From contig CM042694.1 in the NCBI GenBank assembly GCA_023614405.1, forward strand, positions 87,465,285 to 87,529,284: a stretch of DNA of 64,000 nucleotides, written 5' to 3'. This document shows, piece after piece, positions 58,330-64,000 of the stretch. The notes under the pieces were generated by a model that saw only the letters and a program-made list of their open reading frames with translations, ran no database searches and was not told the DNA's origin. The translations under genes were made by a program, and so were the position numbers. The DNA is from Avena insularis. Its lineage: Eukaryota; Streptophyta; Magnoliopsida; Poales; Poaceae. Each line of letters opens with the position of its first letter. The stretch's first letter is position 1.

Positions 58330-61300
58330 AAGGGAGCGCTAAATATGATCCAGAAGGGACGCCCCACCAATAGGGTGCAGAAGAAAATCACCCGACAAAT
58401 TAACTTGGCCGTGGCAACTCCGCCTGCAATCCCCAGGTACCTCATGATCGAGTCTTGCATCACCATTCACTCGCGGATCACCCTTGCCAGATCCTCGCCC
58501 GAGTCATGTGCCACAGTGCCGGAGGCCCAGATCGGAGGCTTCGAGATGAGTCGCGTCTTCATGGACGGCGGCATCAACCTAATGTTCGCAAGCACTCTAG
58601 CAGCTATCGCGGATCCATAATACAACTGGAACAATCGGACACAACGTTCCACGGCATTGTCGTGGAAGGTCATCTCCCCCCTGGGCAAAATAGGGCTCGA
58701 CGTCATCTTCGGGAAGCCGGACAACTTTCGGCAGGAACGCCTAGAATTCGAAGTGGTGGACTAGCCGTCGCAATACCACGCAATCCTGGGACGCGTAGCA
58801 TTCGCAAGGTTCCTGGCCGTCCCACACTACGCATACCTACTACTCAAGATGCGGGACCAAGGCGTCATCACGATCCACGGAGCTTCACCCGTCGGACCAA
58901 TGCGGCGTGATTTCAACAAAATCTCCCGGTCTTCGGCATGCAAGACGAGCTTGTAAGGCTCCGAGGTGATGGACAATGGCTACCCCCGCCAAGCAAGGTA
59001 ACGCACGACATGTCTTTCGACTCCACCATCAACACCAAGAAAGTGCAGGTCCATCCAACGGATGCCTCCAAGACGGCGCTGATCGCCAACGACCTCAAAG
59101 ATCAAGAAAGGCGCCGCCATCGAATTCCTCCGTGGCGCTGGAAATCTTCGCTGGTGTCCTGCGGACATGCCAGAGTTCGTGTCGCCGAAGCACGCACTCA
59201 ATGTCTTCCAGACACCAAGCGATCAAGCAGTCCATCCGAAAACCGTGAGCCACGAGCGAAGCTATCGGCAAGAGATCAACAGATTACTCGCAGCAGACTT
59301 CATCCGGAAATCAAGGAAAGCGAGTGGTTGGCAAACATGGTGATGGTCCCGAAGAAGGACACGGACATCCTGCGGATGTGCGTGGACTTCACGCCACTAA
59401 ATAAACACCGCCCTAAGGACCACTTCCTCTTCCTGATCGACGATCATCGATTGACCGCAGGTTGTGAGAAACTCTCCTTCCTCGACGCCTACCAAAGCTA
59501 CAATCAGATTCGACTCAAGGTCGAAGATCAAGAAAAACGGCGTTCATCACACCGCTCGAGATATCTTGCTACAACACAATGCCCTTGGGCTAAAAAGCAG
59601 GTGCCACGCATCAGCGATGATGCATGAGCTGCCTCAAGGACCAGATCGGTCTAACGCCCAAGTCTATGTCGGCGACATAGTCATAAAACCAAGGAGGCAA
59701 GAACACTTATCGACGATCTCCACGGGCGTTCGACAACCTTGATCGCCACAGATCAAGCTCAATCTAGAAAAGTGCGCCTTGGCGTCCCCTCGGGTCATTG
59801 CTGGGTACTTCATCTCTCAACGAGGATCGAAGCGAACCGAAGAAAATCAAAGCTATCATGACAATGGAGAAGCGAAAAACCTCAAGGGCGTTTCAAAGCT
59901 CGAGCGGTGATGGCGGCACTAAGCAGGTTCATCGGCCGCATGGGGCCCTACCATTTTACCATTGCTGCGCCAAGGCGGACAAGTTCAGTGGACACGAAGC
60001 CAACGACATTGAAAGCCTCAGCGGCTCCTCCACCTCGCCAGTTTGGTCACGCCAAAAGAGCGAGCCCCTATTCTTGTACATAGTAGCCACACGGTGGTCG
60101 GCCACAGTACTCGTGGTCGAACGACCGAAGAAGGCAAGACCCACGGTACAACGCCCAATTTACTACCTCAGCGAGTTCTCACTCCAACAAAACAGCGGTA
60201 CCCGCACTACGGAAGCTGGCCTACGGCGTGTTCATGACGGCTCGACGACCGAGCCACTACTTCCGAGCATCAGGTGATGGTCAGCGAGGCATCCCTAAAC
60301 AGCATCTGAATAACCCGGAGGCCACAATGGCGTGGCCACTGTGGGGAATTGAGCTATCACCCTGGACATCATCTACGAAGCGACGCAATCAAATCTCAAG
60401 TCCTTAGGACTTCACGGTGCCTTGGATGGAGCTACTGTTCGACACCCGGACATGTCGCGATCTGGACAATGCATTTTGACGGCTCCAAGCGAAGGCCGAG
60501 GCGGAAGTCATCCGACCTCCCGCAAGGTGACAAGATGAAGTACGTCCTTCGGATGAAATTGAGCCTCCAACAACGAGGCGAATCGGAAGCCCTCATCCAT
60601 GGCATGAAGATGGCAAAATATGCGGCGAAGCGCTGGTCATCTACGGTGACTCCAACCTTGTCGTACAGTTGCGATGAATGAGTGCGACGGCCGCCGAAAA
60701 TATGATCGCGCATCGCGCGCTATACAATGCACTCGAAGGAGAATTGACGGATGCGAACTTGCACGTTGAAAGAGAGAACGAGGAGGCCGATAGACCGCCA
60801 ACATCGCCTCCACTTGTGCAAAGGTACCACCAGGTGTGTTCCTCGAACAGATCTGCGTGCCATCGATCAGCGGAAATTCCCAAGGGATCACCGAAGAAGC
60901 GAGAACACTGGGGCTACGCTACCAAGGTCATGAAGGACCGAAAAGTTGGATACCGGGTTGCCATGGTCAACTGATGCAGGTCATGGCGATCGGCGAAACT
61001 TGGACACGCCCATACCTCCGATTCACGATAAACGGGAATTGCGGACAGCCGACAGATGCCCGGCGTATCTTCGGTCAAAAGCCTTCACCATCATCAACGG
61101 CGAGCTGTACAAACGCAGCATTACGTACTACAACGGTGCGTCAGCGCCAATGACGGCAAGGCCATACTCCAAGATATCCACGAGGGCATCTGCGGCCACC
61201 ATGCGAGCGCCGCTTCCTCGTCGCCAAAGCTCTGCGAGGATTCTCTTGCCAACAGCCATGAGCGACCAAGGACATCGTCTGAAGATGCAACGGTGCCAAC

Positions 61301-62191
61301 GGTTCGCCGACAAACCGCATGCACTGGTCGAACTTGACCCATACCCATAGCCTGGCCTTTTGCCCAATGGGGCCTCGACATGATCGGCAAACTGCCAAAA
61401 TCCTCGAAGGGAGGACACGTCTTCCTCCTGGTCCGAGTCGACAAATTCACCAAGTGGATCGAAGCCATGCCAGTCACCAACCAGAAGGGCAAAACCGCCG
61501 TCAAATTCTTCGAATCCATTGTCTACAGGTTTGGCGTACCGCACAGCATCATCACCGACAACGGATCGAACTTCATCTCCGAAGAATTCTAGGACTTCTG
61601 CGAAGGCCTCGGGATCAATATCATGTATGCCTCAGTGGCACACCCGCAAACAAACGGGCAAGTGGAAAAGGCCAACGGCCTAATCGGCGCTGGCATCAAG
61701 AAGCGCCTCATGAGCTCACTCGAGCACAAAGCTGGAAACTAGACGAAAGAGCTACCGTCACCGTGGAGCTTGCGAACTCATAAAACAGCTCCACCGGCTA
61801 CACACCGTTCTTCATGGTACGGAGTCGAGGCCGTGCTACCGGCACGCCACCAGGCTCCACAGTCGTCGCTTATAGCGAAGCGAATCTTCTGCACTTTCGA
61901 AGATGCGTCGACACACTCGGAAGCACGGGATATAGCGTGCTAGATCCGCGGTGTACCAGCAAAGTCTCCGCAACTACCACGGCCACGGCTGTTTCAAGGT
62001 CCTTCGTCGAAGGTGACCTCGTCTTGCGACTCAAGCAAAAGCAACCGAATAAACTCGAGTCACCATGGGAAGGACCCTATGCCATCACTGAGGTCATCCC
62101 AGGTGGCGCCTATCGCCTCAAGCACGTGGAGTCTGGAGTCGCATACTCCAACCCATGGAACATCTCGCACCTGCGACGATTCTACCCATAG
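58330..62191 (+). pseudogene. Gypsy pol (protease, RT, RNase H, integrase), decayed
   Basis: Order of recognisable parts: protease near 58540-58620 (RVFMDGGINLMFASTLAAI, active Asp in DGG); reverse transcriptase at 59300-59560 (EWLANMVMVPKKD, RMCVDFTPLNKHRPKD, LSFLDAYQSYNQIRL); the YVGDIV form of the YxDD box at 59665; RNase H around 60460-60800; integrase at 61370-61720. The integrase keeps the first Asp (GLDMIGK), the second (SIITDNGSNF) and the Glu (TNGQVEKAN), but a TAG stop follows EEF at 61590. The C-terminus, LESPWEGPYAITEV and YSNPWNISHLRRFYP, ends at 62191. Protease-integrase order, with integrase last, confirms Gypsy. Many frameshifts; not functional. Confidence 0.9.
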
Positions 62192-62550
62192 CAATGTACC
62201 CCCTTTTTACTTTCGACAAGGCTTACAGCCAAGGCTACTCAGCCGAACCATGTACCTCCTCCATTACGATACAAATAAAGCTAAGTGTCTCGCTCCCAAC
62301 CTTCAGTTGACTATTTCTCTGCAACTTTATTCCATGCTACAAACGCACTCGGGGGCTCCCCCCACCTCACGATTTCATCGACTGAGGACAAAACGTGTAC
62401 ACCTGAGTAGCTGACCATGTCAGGCAAACGAAAAGGGCACGTACTACATCAAAGCACTACGTGCTCGCAAACAAGCAAACCTTTACAACAAAGGGCACAT
62501 ACACGCCCAGCCGCAATATAGAAATTTTACATCTATCTCTTTTCTTTTCA
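62192..62550. other. Gypsy spacer after pol
   Basis: Non-coding spacer containing ctcgggggctccccccac. No LTR is reached before the window ends. Confidence 0.5.
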
Positions 62551-62554
62551 GGTC

Positions 62555-63993
62555 CTATCTATTCTGAAGAATAACCTGAGCACGCTGCTCAAACAAATCT
62601 ACAATCTGTTCGGCATACTGCCTAACAGCCGCGTAATAAGGACGCATATCCCACTCGCCACCATCTGGTCGAGGAGGTGGCCCAGTCACCACAACAGCCA
62701 AATCTACATCAGGGTGATGCACCCTCACAAGAGACAAGGCAGCCTTCACCCCTGTGACGAGTTGCTGCCGCACCAGCTCCTTGACATTGCTGGCACTCCG
62801 AAACTTCGTCAGAAGACCTGCAAGGGTCGTTGGCACGGCATCCAACGAAAACATGACGTGCAGCACCGAGGAAAGTGATGTCTGCACCTAGCGGAGCACC
62901 CGCGAAACCTGGTAGACACGATCCTGCACCGTCGCCAGAACTATGGCGCGATCCCGATCCATCCAGAAGAAGCCGCCGGCCTCCATGTCCTGTTGAGTCA
63001 AGCAATTGACTCGAACAGCAATACGCTCCTTTTCTTCCCTCGGAGCAAGATTAGCACCTGCAACAACCGCACAAAAAAAGAGTAAGGCAGTGGGCTCACC
63101 CAAGAAGAGCTACAACCCGAAGAAGGATCAACTTACATTGCAGTGCTCGGACAGCCGACCCAACTCCGCCATCAAATACTCCTCTCGGCTGCACCACGTG
63201 CGCTTTGGATTTAAACGCCGGCGACCGCAGAACTCCAAGCAAATCTCTCTCCAAGCTGCGCATGCGATCTCGAAGAAACGCGAGCTGCGAGGAATCATCC
63301 AATGATGCTCGCAAAGGCCTTTCGGAGGAAGTGTCAACTGGGTCGGGACCCGAAGGAACCTATAGCAGCAGAAAAAAGAAGGCACACAGACATTCAGCCA
63401 AGGATAGAACACAACTCGGAGAAATTCATTAAAGTATATAAGACCACTACGTGGCACAAGGATGGTACTACAAACGATATTTACAACCAAAATAGACTAC
63501 AAACTACCCTCTGTCTACTATGCCTAAGACGGAGGACACTGAGTCGCCTCGTAACTGCATCGCTTAGCTTTGGCCTCGCCCTACATAATGCATACTCGAA
63601 AGCAAGTCAATGAGCTTGGGCCCATATAAATGCTGCAGCGGAGTAGGCGGCGAAGGCTACCTCGGATCCATCCGCGGTTGTGGCATCCGAGAAGTAACTG
63701 GGGCAGGTCCAGCTCGCCCGGCCGCCATGGCTATCGCCAAATGACAGACGCGCCGATGCCCTTACGCTGCGCTTATGCAGGTAGCGCTTGGCCGACAGAG
63801 CTCCGCCAGTGGCACCCACGTCTTCAAGAGATGCGCCCTTCGGGAAGAGCTCCTGATAGAAGCGACCAAGGACCTCTTTCGCCTTGGCAAGGGAGTTGAC
63901 GACGGTGCTGCAGCGGTCTTCGACCACTATAGTGGCATCATCTAGAGCACTCCCGTGCTCCAGCATCTTGGTCAAACTCGATGCCTGCGGCAT
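62555..63993 (-). pseudogene. antisense spliced ORF of the Gypsy element
   Basis: A minus-strand protein lies between pol and the missing 3' LTR. The most 5' exon (63993-63607) contains STVVNSLAKAKEVLGRFYQE and ends near SFGDSHGG. A middle part (about 63365-63138) has a coiled-coil-like LAFLRDRMRSLERDLLGV and a good donor AAT|GTAAGT. The last exon, after a ttgttgcag acceptor near 63059, runs GANLAPREEKERIAVRVN..., and after one TAG (62888) ends QYAEQIVDLFEQRAQVILQN at 62555. Tat-lineage elements of grasses (RIRE2, Grande type) are known to carry such antisense ORFs of unknown function, with LARFHLELFPK-like and VKALALVRVHHP-like motifs. One stop and frame changes mark decay. The gene may begin beyond the window. 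Confidence 0.65.
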
Positions 63994-64000
63994 CTGAGAC

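Overview
This is a repeat-rich stretch of a grass nuclear genome, most likely Triticeae (wheat, Aegilops, barley or a relative). The evidence is a BARE/Angela-type Copia LTR, a Tat-lineage Ty3/Gypsy element, a CACTA (En/Spm) transposon, several Stowaway, hAT, Mutator and PIF/Harbinger elements, and plant introns with GT-AG borders. Nothing suggests bacterial, organellar or viral DNA. The species call is inference.

Layout. 1-4353: a CACTA element with subterminal repeats and a decayed TNP2-type transposase, cut off at its 3' side. 4354-10370 and 10850-16110: a direct tandem duplication of about 6.5 kb period, each unit ending in a small secreted-peptide gene. 16110-24230: sparse DNA with MITEs and a third peptide gene (20340-20723). 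24230-28444: a receptor-like cytoplasmic kinase gene running directly into beta-amylase exons, apparently one fused transcription unit. 30410-33600: peptide genes four and five. 34134-50400: mostly non-autonomous DNA transposons with intact target-site duplications, a Harbinger ORF1 remnant, and three diverged copies of a promoter-like module. 51480-55490: a 500-bp-period direct repeat and a truncated antisense Copia element. 55500-64000: a degenerate Gypsy element with gag, pol and a downstream spliced antisense ORF.

Host genes. The five peptide genes share one plan: signal peptide, one intron of 90-119 bp, and a C-terminus reading DYYVP(N/S)VHSPRHH. This resembles the sulfated RGF/GLV/CLEL (root meristem growth factor) peptides, which carry a DY...P..H.PRHN-like end. 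Copies 3, 4 and 5 are intact (97, 105 and 99 aa), copy 1 is altered at the peptide itself, and copy 2 is a pseudogene. All copies carry homologous 5' flanks of about 600 bp, so the promoter was duplicated with the gene; copy 5 has lost the TATA box. The kinase gene between copies 3 and 4 encodes a complete non-RD kinase domain. Its last exon splices in phase toward a beta-amylase fold that lacks the catalytic acid and carries a 2-nt frameshift. It is therefore either a young pseudogene or a kinase with a decayed integrated domain.

All assignments come from reading the sequence and remembered family motifs. No alignment or database search was run.
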